DNA from: Candidatus Saccharimonadota bacterium
Lineage (GTDB): Bacteria > Patescibacteriota > Saccharimonadia > Saccharimonadales > Saccharimonadaceae
Length of the DNA stretch: 64,000 nt
Assembly: GCA_017512095.1 (NCBI GenBank)
Contig: JAFWHC010000007.1
Location: 1 to 64,000, forward strand
Direction of reading: 5' to 3'
Below the pieces are notes generated by a model. That model was not told where the DNA came from. It made no database searches and saw only the letters and a program-made list of their open reading frames with translations. Positions 31,033 to 38,071 of this stretch are shown here, piece by piece; within the stretch, counting starts at the first letter, position 1, and the number at the start of each line of letters is the position of its first letter. Both the position numbers and the translations under genes were made by a program.

Positions 31033-31908
31033 TTAATTGTTTTTGATGAATTCGCGAACGTCGGCGGCGTAAGGCTCGTTGTCGAGGGTGTATTTGAGCT
31101 GCGCGAGGGTGTAGTTGGCTGGGTCGCCAGTGGTCATCCAGAGACCGTTGGTTTGTTTGGCATAAACTTGGCCGGTTGGAATGAGTTTGGCGATAGCTTC
31201 GGCGAGCCAGAGCTCATCGTCTTTGCCGGTGTTTTCGGGGATAAGATGAGTGAAAATTTCTGGAGTCAAGAGATAACGGCCGTAGGAAGCGAGGTCGGAA
31301 GCGGCGTCTTCGGGAGCTGGCTTTTCGACGAGGCCGTGGAGAACTTCTGTATTGGAGTCATAATCGACGGCGGCGTATTTCTTGATTTCTTCGTGTGGGA
31401 CGAGCTGGCAACCAATGATAGCGCGAGCGTCAGAGTGTTTTTCGAAGGCATCCATGAGGTCTTTGACGGCGGACTGGCCATAAACCACGTCGTCGGAATA
31501 GATGGCGATGAAGGCTTCGTCGGGGTCGATTAAACCTTTGGCGCTGGCGATTGGGGAGCCGTTGCCGTAGGGGAGCGAAGGATCTTGAGTGATGATGGTG
31601 ATTTTAGGAAAATTTAAAACTCTTTCGACGGAGGCGAAGCGGTCTTGCTTGCCTTGTGAGTAAAGTTGTTTTTTGGCTTTTTCGGCGGGGTTGTTGAAGT
31701 AGTCTTCGTAGATGGTCTTCCCTTCTGGAGTGACGACGAGGATAATTTCTTCGATGCCAGCGGATAAGCATTCTTCGATGACGAGTTGAATGACGGGGCG
31801 GTTGCCAATTGGAAGCATGCCCTTTGGTATGGTTTTAGTGATGGGTAAGAAGCGGCTGGCAAAACCAGCATCGGTAATAACAGCTTTTTTAGGGGCTTTG
31901 TAATTCAT
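31033..31908 (-). CDS. galU: UTP-glucose-1-phosphate uridylyltransferase
   Basis: This 291-residue nucleotidyltransferase makes UDP-glucose from UTP and glucose-1-phosphate for cell-surface glycans. The nucleotide-binding loop is AGFASRFLPITKTIPKGMLPI near residue 14-35, a slight variant of the GxGTRxLPxTK motif. IYSDDVVYG holds the metal-binding Asp near 140, and LVEKPAPEDAASDLASYGRYLL is typical of GalU. AAGGAGA lies upstream of the ATG. It is the first gene of a small operon with the 30691 membrane protein. Confidence 0.94.
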   Translation of the reverse strand: MNYKAPKKAVITDAGFASRFLPITKTIPKGMLPIGNRPVIQLVIEECLSAGIEEIILVVTPEGKTIYEDYFNNPAEKAKKQLYSQGKQDRFASVERVLNFPKITIITQDPSLPYGNGSPIASAKGLIDPDEAFIAIYSDDVVYGQSAVKDLMDAFEKHSDARAIIGCQLVPHEEIKKYAAVDYDSNTEVLHGLVEKPAPEDAASDLASYGRYLLTPEIFTHLIPENTGKDDELWLAEAIAKLIPTGQVYAKQTNGLWMTTGDPANYTLAQLKYTLDNEPYAADVREFIKNN

Positions 31909-31961
31909 GAAATAAGTTCTCCTTGAGACTTCAATATACTATTTTTTCAGGGATTTTGCAA

Positions 31962-32597
31962 CTATTTCTTAGACTTTTTGACGGAGCGGCGGGATTTTGA
32001 GGCGTTCTTTCTGCGAGTTTTGGCGGCGAGAGCGGCGGTCTCTTGGCGGGCAATGCGGTCTTCTTGTTTTTGGGCGCGGTTGTGGACGCCGTAAAAGAGA
32101 GCGCAAATGCCGATGATGAGAAGGTAAACGCCGAAGAAACGGACGAAGTATTCGCGTGAGTTTAAGATGACGATGCCCATGATGGCGCCACAAATGCCGC
32201 TGAAGACCCAAGTGAAGCGGTCGGTTGGGTCAACGGTAGCGCGGAAGCCGGCAATGATTTCGGCGAAGCCGCGGATGAAAGTGTAGCCGGAGATGATATA
32301 AAGATGCCAGATGGTGCTTTGACTGATAGTGAAGAGAAGGGCAAGGGCGACGACGGCGTCGGCGACAGCGAGAGAGACAGAGACGCCCCAACCGGTTTTT
32401 GAACGAGCGCGATAGAGGGCGTTGATGAATTCGATAATGGAGAGGGAGAGGAGAAAAATGCCGGCGGTTGTGACAAGAGAAGCGAAGTCGCGTTTCATGT
32501 CGAAGATAGCAAAGGCGCCAAAGCCAATGGCGACGAGGCCTTTAATGACAAAGATGAGCCAATGTGAGTCGATATATTTGCGGTTGATGTGAGCCAT
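31962..32597 (-). CDS. DUF308/HdeD-like multi-pass membrane protein
   Basis: The 211-residue protein has about six membrane helices in three similar pairs, with blocks such as LIFVIKGLVAIGFGAFAIF and YFVRFFGVYLLIIGICALFYG. The alternation of short loops and helices fits the HdeD/DUF308 family, some members of which are linked to acid resistance. The basic tail of about 35 residues is rich in Arg, Lys and Ala. AAGGAGAAAC precedes the ATG. It lies 8 nt after the 32606 gene and is probably cotranscribed. Confidence 0.75.
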   Translation of the reverse strand: MAHINRKYIDSHWLIFVIKGLVAIGFGAFAIFDMKRDFASLVTTAGIFLLSLSIIEFINALYRARSKTGWGVSVSLAVADAVVALALLFTISQSTIWHLYIISGYTFIRGFAEIIAGFRATVDPTDRFTWVFSGICGAIMGIVILNSREYFVRFFGVYLLIIGICALFYGVHNRAQKQEDRIARQETAALAAKTRRKNASKSRRSVKKSKK

Positions 32598-32605
32598 GTT
32601 TCTCC

Positions 32606-33328
32606 TTATTGTTTAAAAGTAACGGTTTGTAAAATTTTGTCGAAATCGGAACGATAAAGTTCGGCATCGGTTTCCATGGTGACGACTTTATCGCGAATTT
32701 TGAAGATAACGACGGAGCCGACGAGTTGGTTGGGGAGGGAGCCGTCGTAGCGGTTGGCGTCGGTGTTGCCTACGGTAACGATGGAAGAGGAGAGTTTGCC
32801 GGAAGTGACGAGGCTTTTATAGCGGTTGTCGGCGGTTTCAAAGGATTCGCTTCTGATGACGATGCGGAGGGCGAAGATAGTGTTGGCCGCGACGGGGGGA
32901 ACTTCGGCGGGGTGGAGATAAGCTTCGAAGTCGCCACCTTTTGATGCGTCTTTCGCGACATAGACGCTCCAGGTTTTGGGATATTTGAAGGAGAGAGTGC
33001 CGTAATCGTCAGGACCGGTGAAGGTTTTATAGTCGAGTTTTTCGCGTTCGGCGAATTCGGCTTCGAGCTTGTCGGTGATTTCTTTTTCGCGGGCGATAAC
33101 GGCGGTTTCGACTTTGGAGTCGACATCGCTTGAAGCGACTTGATACTCATTGTAAAAATAGTAGGCAAGGAGCAGGCCACCAATCAACATGAGGGTGAGA
33201 AGGACGATAATGATGGTTTTGATGAGGGAGGAGTTGCTTTGTTTGGCGATTTTTGAGGCGCCAGAGGGGGCGACAGACGGGGCAGGCGTGGTTGAGATGG
33301 GTGGCATTGAAGGTGGTTGATTAAACAT
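32606..33328 (-). CDS. Membrane-anchored protein with PsbP-like C-terminal domain, 240 aa
   Basis: A short Pro/Ser-rich cytoplasmic N-terminus precedes one membrane helix (about residues 37-60). A charged coil follows (AREKEITDKLEAEFAEREKL) and then an outer domain starting YGTLSFKYPKTWSVYV. That beta-strand entry is typical of PsbP-like or lipoprotein-associated domains. No precise function can be given. TGG-TAATAT lies 6 nt before the ATG, indicating a leaderless mRNA. It heads a two-gene unit with the DUF308 gene. Confidence 0.75.
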   Translation of the reverse strand: MFNQPPSMPPISTTPAPSVAPSGASKIAKQSNSSLIKTIIIVLLTLMLIGGLLLAYYFYNEYQVASSDVDSKVETAVIAREKEITDKLEAEFAEREKLDYKTFTGPDDYGTLSFKYPKTWSVYVAKDASKGGDFEAYLHPAEVPPVAANTIFALRIVIRSESFETADNRYKSLVTSGKLSSSIVTVGNTDANRYDGSLPNQLVGSVVIFKIRDKVVTMETDAELYRSDFDKILQTVTFKQ

Positions 33329-33351
33329 ATTTTTATATTACCATAAGCTTA

Positions 33352-33555
33352 TTATTTTGTAAAATCCTGGGAGAGAATCTCGATTTTGTTTTTTAAGTTG
33401 TCTAAGTCTTCTTCGATTTCTTTGGCGAGGTTTGCGGCGTTTTTGTAATTTTCTTCGGCCCGATCGAGACTGAAGTCGTCGGAATAAAACCATTGGACTT
33501 GTTCGTTGAGTTTGGTGATTTTAGCGTTGATGGTGTTATTTTCTGGGTTGGACAT
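33352..33555 (-). CDS. xseB: Exodeoxyribonuclease VII small subunit
   Basis: This 67-residue helical protein reads INAKITKLNEQVQWFYSDD then FSLDRAEENYKNAANLAKEIEE. It corresponds to the XseB pattern of two helices around a (L/F)SL(E/D)xA turn. XseB subunits coat the XseA coiled coil. Its start overlaps the end of xseA by 20 nt, as is common, so the two are translationally coupled. Confidence 0.87.
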   Translation of the reverse strand: MSNPENNTINAKITKLNEQVQWFYSDDFSLDRAEENYKNAANLAKEIEEDLDNLKNKIEILSQDFTK

Positions 33556-34627
33556 TTTCTACCTTTGCTTCGATTATTTTTTGATATGTTGTAATTTTTA
33601 CAACGTTGCCGGGAGAGGCGTTGCCGGTCAGGATGGCGTAGCCTTGTTTCAAGACGGTTTCTGGGTTTAAGGAATTGAGAATTTTTTGGGTGTTTTCGAG
33701 GTCTTTTTGCGCAGATTCGATGCGCGCTCTAATAGCGCTATTAACAGAGGCGAGCGAGGCGGAATTGGTGGATTTTAAAGTGTCAAGATAATGGGATAAA
33801 TATTTGGCGACGCCTTGAAGGCTTTCTCGGATTCTTTTGTGTTCGGCAGTTTTGTCGCGAGTCAGGAGTTCGGCGGCGTTGGTGGGCGTGGCCGCGCGGA
33901 TGTCGGCGGCGAGGTCGGCGAGAGAGGTGTCGATTTCGTGACCGATGCCGGTGATAATGGGGATATGACTTGCGGCGATTTTGCGGGTCATCTCTTCGTC
34001 GTTGAAAATGGCGAGATCGTCCTTTGAACCGCCGCCGCGAACGATGGCGATAATGTCGACCGGTTCTTGTTCGTTGAAATATTCGATTGCTTTGATGATT
34101 TCGTTAGTGGCTGAAAGGCCTTGGACGCTGCAGCTCGCGACTTTGAGTGTCAGTCCACCCCAGCGGCTGTCCAGGATTTTACAGAAGTCGATGTAGCCGG
34201 CGGCAGTGGTTGAAGAGATGACGCCGATGGTTTTTAGATTTTCTGGAATGGGGCGTTTCCTGGCTGGGTCGAAGAGGCCTTCTTTTTCGAGTTTTTCTTT
34301 TAGAAGGTCGAAGGCCTTTTTGATATTGCCGCTACCAACTGGCATAATTTTTTGGACGGTGAAGGAGAAACGGCCGAAATCTGTGAGTTTGGGTCGGCCG
34401 AAGACAACAAGTTTCATGCCATCTTCGAGGGGGATGCGGAGGTTGAAAAGCGGAATGAAACAACTGATAGTTCCCTGTTCGTCTTTGAGGTCGAAGAAGC
34501 CCCATTTGCCTTTGCTGGTTTTGAAGCTTGCGACTTCGCCTTCGAGCTCAACGGCGGGAAAGGCGTAGTCGAGGGTTTGGTTTGTGATTTCGATAAATTC
34601 GGAGACTGTGAAATGAGGCGTTTGCAT
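33536..34627 (-). CDS. xseA: Exodeoxyribonuclease VII large subunit
   Basis: XseA (363 residues) degrades single-stranded DNA to oligonucleotides in repair. It begins MQTPHFTVSEF with an OB-fold (VELEGEVASFKTSKGKWGFFDLKD), then has IGVISSTTAAGYIDF and the GGGSKDDLAIFNDE catalytic block, and GIGHEIDTSLADLAADIRAATPTNAAEL. The coiled-coil region is shorter than in E. coli (456 residues). The frame opens 35 codons upstream, but TATAAT lies 6 nt before the ATG at 34627, so the start is this ATG on a leaderless mRNA. Confidence 0.95.
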   Translation of the reverse strand: MQTPHFTVSEFIEITNQTLDYAFPAVELEGEVASFKTSKGKWGFFDLKDEQGTISCFIPLFNLRIPLEDGMKLVVFGRPKLTDFGRFSFTVQKIMPVGSGNIKKAFDLLKEKLEKEGLFDPARKRPIPENLKTIGVISSTTAAGYIDFCKILDSRWGGLTLKVASCSVQGLSATNEIIKAIEYFNEQEPVDIIAIVRGGGSKDDLAIFNDEEMTRKIAASHIPIITGIGHEIDTSLADLAADIRAATPTNAAELLTRDKTAEHKRIRESLQGVAKYLSHYLDTLKSTNSASLASVNSAIRARIESAQKDLENTQKILNSLNPETVLKQGYAILTGNASPGNVVKITTYQKIIEAKVENVQPRK

Positions 34628-34668
34628 AGGTTTATTATAACATGTTATGACGCGAGTTTTCGCGTAAG

Positions 34669-34692
34669 AAAAAGCCCCGCTTGGGGCGGGGC
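34669..34692 (-). terminator. Terminator of the 34729 gene
   Basis: GCCCCGC (34674-34680) pairs with GCGGGGC (34686-34692). On the minus strand it is followed by TTTTTCTT. It is almost identical to the terminator at 35698. Confidence 0.8.
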
Positions 34693-34728
34693 GGGGTAAG
34701 GAAGCGGAAGAAGTGGAGCAAACGAAAG

Positions 34729-35583
34729 TCAATTTACCGAGGCGGGGTCGAAGCTGTTGTCGGCGGGCGGATCGTTCGCGATTGCGGGATCGGGAGCCGC
34801 TACATTGTGATGCGGGTCGGCTGTCGGTGCGGGAAGCAAATCTTCTCGTAGGACGTAGCCGGGGATTACCTCGAAGTTTTTGCCGTCGAATTTGAATCGG
34901 CTAACGAATCTACCGTCGGTTAGCAGAAGACCGTAAACGCCTTCGATTTCGTCGTATCGATAGTACTCGAGGAATTTGGCGACGATAGCGTTGACGTTTT
35001 TGATGGCATCTGAGTTGAGCTCTGGATCGTTCTTCGGATCAAGTTCTTTGAGCCATTCGTTCCATGAAATGTCGGAGATTTTCTCGCCATCTTCGCTGAT
35101 GCCATCGGCGGGCAGTTGCCCGATGCCGTAGGCAAGAAGCAATAATTCGGTTTTGTTGGCGGAGACTCTCATAGACAGACTGCGGACGTTTTTGTCGACA
35201 AAGTGATATACCGTTGCGTTTTTCATGGGGTCATCCTTTACTTGCGGGTCAGCTGAATTTTCCGGGTTCGTAGCGCCACCGCCAACGCTCGCTTGCGGGC
35301 GCTGCTCGGGGTCCTTGACTGGGCACTGCTCGGGTGCCCTAGTCGGTATGGCGGTCGGTGCAGGGGTCGCGTCGGTCGATGTGAAATCCATGTCGTGCAA
35401 TTGCTTATGCGTGTCGTCGTTCATGTAGGTTGCCTTTTGGTATTTGCTGCTTTGGTTGTTCGTGAAATCTTCAGGCTTGGAGAGCCAGATTACAGTGACA
35501 ACGGAGGCGGCAATGAAGCAAACAACGAGAGCGATGATTGCCCCGACGACAAAAAAGTCTTTCCGATTTTCCTTAGTTTTCAT
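34729..35583 (-). CDS. Membrane-anchored hypothetical protein, 284 aa
   Basis: There is one N-terminal membrane helix (about residues 11-34, VVGAIIALVVCFIAASVVTVIWL). A Pro/Thr/Gln-rich linker follows (TPAPTAIPTRAPEQ) and then a folded outer domain (about 120-260) with blocks LLLLAYGIGQLPADG and YYRYDEIEGVYGLLL. The end is Pro/Asp-rich. No family was recognised. GGGAGGGA lies 5 nt before the ATG at 35583. The promoter (35660-35688) is nearly identical in design to that of the L,D-transpeptidase operon, so it is likely part of the same envelope programme. Confidence 0.75.
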   Translation of the reverse strand: MKTKENRKDFFVVGAIIALVVCFIAASVVTVIWLSKPEDFTNNQSSKYQKATYMNDDTHKQLHDMDFTSTDATPAPTAIPTRAPEQCPVKDPEQRPQASVGGGATNPENSADPQVKDDPMKNATVYHFVDKNVRSLSMRVSANKTELLLLAYGIGQLPADGISEDGEKISDISWNEWLKELDPKNDPELNSDAIKNVNAIVAKFLEYYRYDEIEGVYGLLLTDGRFVSRFKFDGKNFEVIPGYVLREDLLPAPTADPHHNVAAPDPAIANDPPADNSFDPASVN

Positions 35584-35659
35584 TTTAGTCCCTCCCACTA
35601 AAATTTTCTTAATTTACTAGGCTTTAGCCTCTCGTAACCTCTTGATAGATCACACTTAC

Positions 35660-35688
35660 ATTATAGCATAAGCTTGATAAAAAGTCAA
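35660..35688 (-). promoter_or_regulatory. Strong extended -10 promoter of the 34729 gene
   Basis: Minus strand: TTGACT (35683-35688), 17 nt ending in TATGC, then TATAAT (35660-35665). Confidence 0.85.
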
Positions 35689-35697
35689 GATGGTGAT

Positions 35698-35722
35698 AAA
35701 AAAGCCCCGCTTGGGGCGGGGC
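35698..35722 (-). terminator. Terminator after the BRO-N remnant
   Basis: GCCCCGC (35704-35710) and GCGGGGC (35716-35722), followed on the minus strand by TTTTTTA. The preserved terminator marks the original 3' end of the decayed gene or of what replaced its end. Confidence 0.75.
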
Positions 35723-35918
35723 GGGGGGAGGTGATACGGCAGGCGTCTTTGGCCTTTGACCTTCGCGGCGTCAGTTTTATTGTCGCTCTCCGTCAACACT
35801 TCCACCACATCAACAACCGAGAAAAACCACCTTTTCTTCTCGCTATCCCACACTTTCCGAATCTTTTTGTGCTCAAAAAGCGCAATTGAGTTTTTGGCTT
35901 AACAGATTTACTAGACAT
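35723..35918 (-). pseudogene. Decayed BRO-N (phage antirepressor-like) gene, frameshifted and truncated
   Basis: After GAGGAAAATGACT, an ATG at 35918 starts MSSKSVKPKTQ. The reading then continues in another frame as IALFEHKKIRKVWDSEKK, followed by RWFFSVVDVVEVLTES. That is the beginning of the BRO-N domain (pattern K-I-R-x-V-W, then W-Y/F-F-S-V-V-D-V-V-x-V-L-T). The domain normally goes on for about 60 more residues, but here it ends in unrelated Lys/Arg/Pro-rich sequence that runs into the terminator. At least one frameshift (about 35885) and a 3' deletion are needed to explain it. Confidence 0.6.
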
Positions 35919-36035
35919 AGTCATTTTCCTCACTTAATTATAATTTTATCCTATCATACTAAGCTCTAAAAGTAACTCCTCTATAAGATAGTCCTCTTCA
36001 CCCCGCAAAACCCAACGTTCCAAAGGGGCGTTTTC

Positions 36036-36064
36036 TTGACTTTTTAAGATAATTATGCTATATT
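36036..36064 (+). promoter_or_regulatory. Promoter of the 36114-36364 small membrane protein operon
   Basis: TTGACT (36036-36041), 17 nt ending in TATGC, then TATATT (36059-36064). It has the same design as the minus-strand promoters at 30596 and 35660. Confidence 0.8.
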
Positions 36065-36113
36065 CAAAGGAATAGGGTGGGAATCCGAACATTAAAATAT
36101 TGGAGGGAAAATT

Positions 36114-36347
36114 ATGTTTTTCATCGTATTCTGCTGCACTTTTGGCCCATTATTCATCGGTATAGGATTAGGAGGCGTCATCTTTTCCAATTTGCCAGAT
36201 TGGCGCTGCTATGCCTCGTTCGCTTTTGGAACCATTATCACAATCACCGGCTGCATACTAAACAGACGAGTTTATAGGGCTTATTTGACAAAAGCTGACA
36301 AACAGTTCGCCGCTATCAGAGACGCTTTCGGAGGCAAAAAACTATGA
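36114..36347 (+). CDS. Small two-helix membrane protein, 77 aa
   Basis: Two membrane helices lie at about residues 2-24 (FFIVFCCTFGPLFIGIGLGGVIF) and 34-50 (FAFGTIITITGCIL). They are followed by a basic cytoplasmic tail ending FGGKKL. No family was recognised. GGAGGGAAAATT lies before the ATG and the promoter is strong. The 53-aa gene at 36364 follows 16 nt after the stop with its own GGAGGGG, so they form an operon. Confidence 0.75.
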   Translation: MFFIVFCCTFGPLFIGIGLGGVIFSNLPDWRCYASFAFGTIITITGCILNRRVYRAYLTKADKQFAAIRDAFGGKKL

Positions 36348-36363
36348 CCAAAGGAGGGGAATC

Positions 36364-36525
36364 ATGGATTTCTTTGACATCTTAACGGGTATCTGCTTAC
36401 TCATTATCTTCTGCATCTGCTACCTCATCATCATCCCGTTTTATCTCGCCGAAAGCCTTATAGACCACTTCCATAGACCCGACCCCGTTGCCGAAAAAGC
36501 CAAATATTACCAACGCTACTTTTAG
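36364..36525 (+). CDS. Small membrane protein, 53 aa, paralogue of the 41333 gene
   Basis: The ORF starts MDFFDILTGICLL and has one membrane helix (about residues 8-28). Its C-terminal part reads EKAKYYQRYF. AAAGGAGGGGAATC provides a perfect Shine-Dalgarno. A minus-strand gene at 41333 encodes a 55-residue protein with the same length, one helix and the end EHAEYYRRYL. The shared E-x-A-x-Y-Y-x-R-Y-(F/L) tail, matching context and strong expression signals make a real small-protein family likely. The function is unknown. Confidence 0.75.
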   Translation: MDFFDILTGICLLIIFCICYLIIIPFYLAESLIDHFHRPDPVAEKAKYYQRYF

Positions 36526-36540
36526 CACCTCCCGCCCTTC

Positions 36541-36565
36541 ACCCCGCTCCAAGCGGGGCTTTTTC
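36541..36565 (+). terminator. Terminator of the small membrane protein operon
   Basis: CCCCGCT pairs with AGCGGGG (36542-36558), followed by CTTTTTC. Confidence 0.8.
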
Positions 36566-36569
36566 ATAA

Positions 36570-36600
36570 CAAAAAACTGGCTAAAGGTTTAGCCAGTTTT
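36570..36600 (-). terminator. Terminator of rpmA
   Basis: AAACTGGCTAAA (36574-36585) is perfectly complementary to TTTAGCCAGTTT (36588-36599), with a 2-nt nominal loop. On the minus strand it is followed by TTTTTTG. Confidence 0.8.
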
Positions 36601-36603
36601 GAA

Positions 36604-36876
36604 TTATCTTACTTCAACGCGGACGCGAGGAACGTTTTTGCCGGAAAAGTGGGATTTTTTCGTTTTGACGAAGGTGACGATGCCGTCTTTGGCGGCGTGA
36701 ATGGTGAAGTTGCGGGACATGTAAGTTCCCTCGCCGGCGAGTTTAGTGGAGCCAGTTTGGCGAACGAGGACTTCGCCAGCTTTGACTTTTTGGCCGCCAA
36801 AGCGCTTGACACCAAGACGTTGGCCGGCATTGTTGTGGACGTTCTTAGCGGTACCACCCGCTTTGACATGTGACAT
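36604..36876 (-). CDS. rpmA: 50S ribosomal protein bL27
   Basis: This 90-residue protein starts MSHVKAGGTAKNVHNNAGQRLGVKRFGGQ, matching bL27 (KxGGSxxNGRDSxxxRLGVKxFGGQ) with a mature-type N-terminus. VLVRQTGSTKLAGEG and the end PRVRVEVR also fit. The very N-terminus lacks the cleavable extension seen in Firmicutes. The gene begins 1 nt after the Trm11-like gene stop and is cotranscribed with it, unlike the usual rplU-rpmA pair. Confidence 0.96.
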   Translation of the reverse strand: MSHVKAGGTAKNVHNNAGQRLGVKRFGGQKVKAGEVLVRQTGSTKLAGEGTYMSRNFTIHAAKDGIVTFVKTKKSHFSGKNVPRVRVEVR

Positions 36877-36877
36877 G

Positions 36878-37990
36878 TTATTTCTTCCTTAATACTATTA
36901 TATCGCGAGCGACGATTTGCCCCTCTCGATAATACAAGAGGTCGTCAGGGCCCACGTTAATAAACTTTTTCACATTATACCCCAGTTTCTCCACTTCGTC
37001 AAGGAGATTTAAGCGAGAATAGGTGCCGTTTTCGCGAAGCCAAGCCGGGACGGCGATGACAACGGGAGTTTTGCTGGCGGTCTGTGAGGCGAGGTTTTTG
37101 AGAAAGCCCAGGACGATTTCGCGGCAACGCATTTTTTCTTGTTTGAGCTTTATTTCGACGGGAGGCTGAGACATTGGGCTTCCGAGGAAGGCTTCGGCGG
37201 CGATGGCGTCGAAATGTTGCCAGGTGTGACTTGTGGCGTCGCCTGGTTCTAGGGTGTAATTGTCGCAGCCAAGCCAGTCGAGATTTTTTTTTGAATATTC
37301 AATCATGCGAGGCTCAAGGTCGGCGCCATAGGGTTTATAGCCCATGAGATGAGCTTCCTGGAGGACGACGCCGGTGCCGCAGAACGGGTCGAGAACAGTT
37401 GCGTTTTTAGGAAGGTCGCCGCAGAGATTAATGAGGATTTGAGCAAGTTTTGGCGGAAGCATGCCAACTTTAGCGTCACGAGCAGGGCGAGCTTGGTCAC
37501 GTTTGGCGTATTTGGTAATGTTTTGGACGCCTGTCAACTTGAAATTGCCAAAATCGGTCATGATAATTTCAACATGATTTGGTTTTTCTGCAAGTTGGTT
37601 GTGGTGGGATGTTGCGGTTGACAGAACAGCCGTTTTATTTTCTAAAACACGAACAGAGCGTCCGCGTCTCTGGAGAATTTTTTTGATTTTTAGGGCTTCG
37701 CCGCCGGCTTTGCGGGCGTTTGTGTGCGCGCGAAAGTCGGAAATGCCAAGCGTGATTTTACCGTCCGGCAGGTCGGCAAGAGAATCGATGAGATAGTTGA
37801 AGCCGTCGGGAAGTTCGACGGCGAGTTTTTGGGTGCCGCCGAGGCGGTTGATGTCGGGATTTTCGGGACTTACGAAAGTGGCGAGAGCTGGGAGTGTTTT
37901 TGTGAAACGAGGCTCGACTTCAGAAAAGAGCGATTCTAGTTCGGCGATTGAAAGTTTGGGCAAGCGACCTAGGACGGCGAGATATTTCAT
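36878..37990 (-). CDS. Trm11/THUMP-like RNA (guanine-N2) methyltransferase
   Basis: This 370-residue protein begins MKYLAVLGRLPKLSIAELESL, as archaeal/eukaryal tRNA guanosine-10 N2-methyltransferases (Trm11, TrmG10) do. It has a THUMP-like middle and PARDAKVGMLPPKLAQIL, then the SAM site LDPFCGTGVVLQEA near residue 202. The catalytic D/N-P-P-Y motif expected about 60 residues later reads AAEAFLGSPM, so activity or substrate may be altered. The ATG is 6 nt after TATGAT (leaderless). The assignment is by motif, and a bacterial 23S methyltransferase of the same fold remains possible. Confidence 0.7.
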   Translation of the reverse strand: MKYLAVLGRLPKLSIAELESLFSEVEPRFTKTLPALATFVSPENPDINRLGGTQKLAVELPDGFNYLIDSLADLPDGKITLGISDFRAHTNARKAGGEALKIKKILQRRGRSVRVLENKTAVLSTATSHHNQLAEKPNHVEIIMTDFGNFKLTGVQNITKYAKRDQARPARDAKVGMLPPKLAQILINLCGDLPKNATVLDPFCGTGVVLQEAHLMGYKPYGADLEPRMIEYSKKNLDWLGCDNYTLEPGDATSHTWQHFDAIAAEAFLGSPMSQPPVEIKLKQEKMRCREIVLGFLKNLASQTASKTPVVIAVPAWLRENGTYSRLNLLDEVEKLGYNVKKFINVGPDDLLYYREGQIVARDIIVLRKK

Positions 37991-38023
37991 GTCTAAATCA
38001 TAACATATTTTTTTGGTTTTTAA

Positions 38024-38052
38024 AAGGACCTCCTGTTTGTGCGGAGGTCCTT
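38024..38052 (-). terminator. Terminator of rplY
   Basis: AAGGACCTCC (38024-38033) pairs with GGAGGTCCTT (38043-38052). On the minus strand it is followed by TTTAAAAA. Confidence 0.8.
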
Positions 38053-38071
38053 GGTAATTTCTAGGTGAAAA

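Noticed and set aside
35946-36092. Minus-strand 48-codon ORF starting MFGFPPYSFEYS
   Set aside because: No Shine-Dalgarno, overlaps the plus-strand promoter at 36036 and has no recognisable domain; could be part of the decayed BRO-N region but not supported as a gene.
36077-36277. Plus-strand frame overlapping the 36114 gene (MGIRTLKYWRENYVF...)
   Set aside because: It starts before the Shine-Dalgarno of the 36114 gene and shares its DNA in another frame; only the 36114 frame has a membrane-protein pattern and correct ribosome-binding site.
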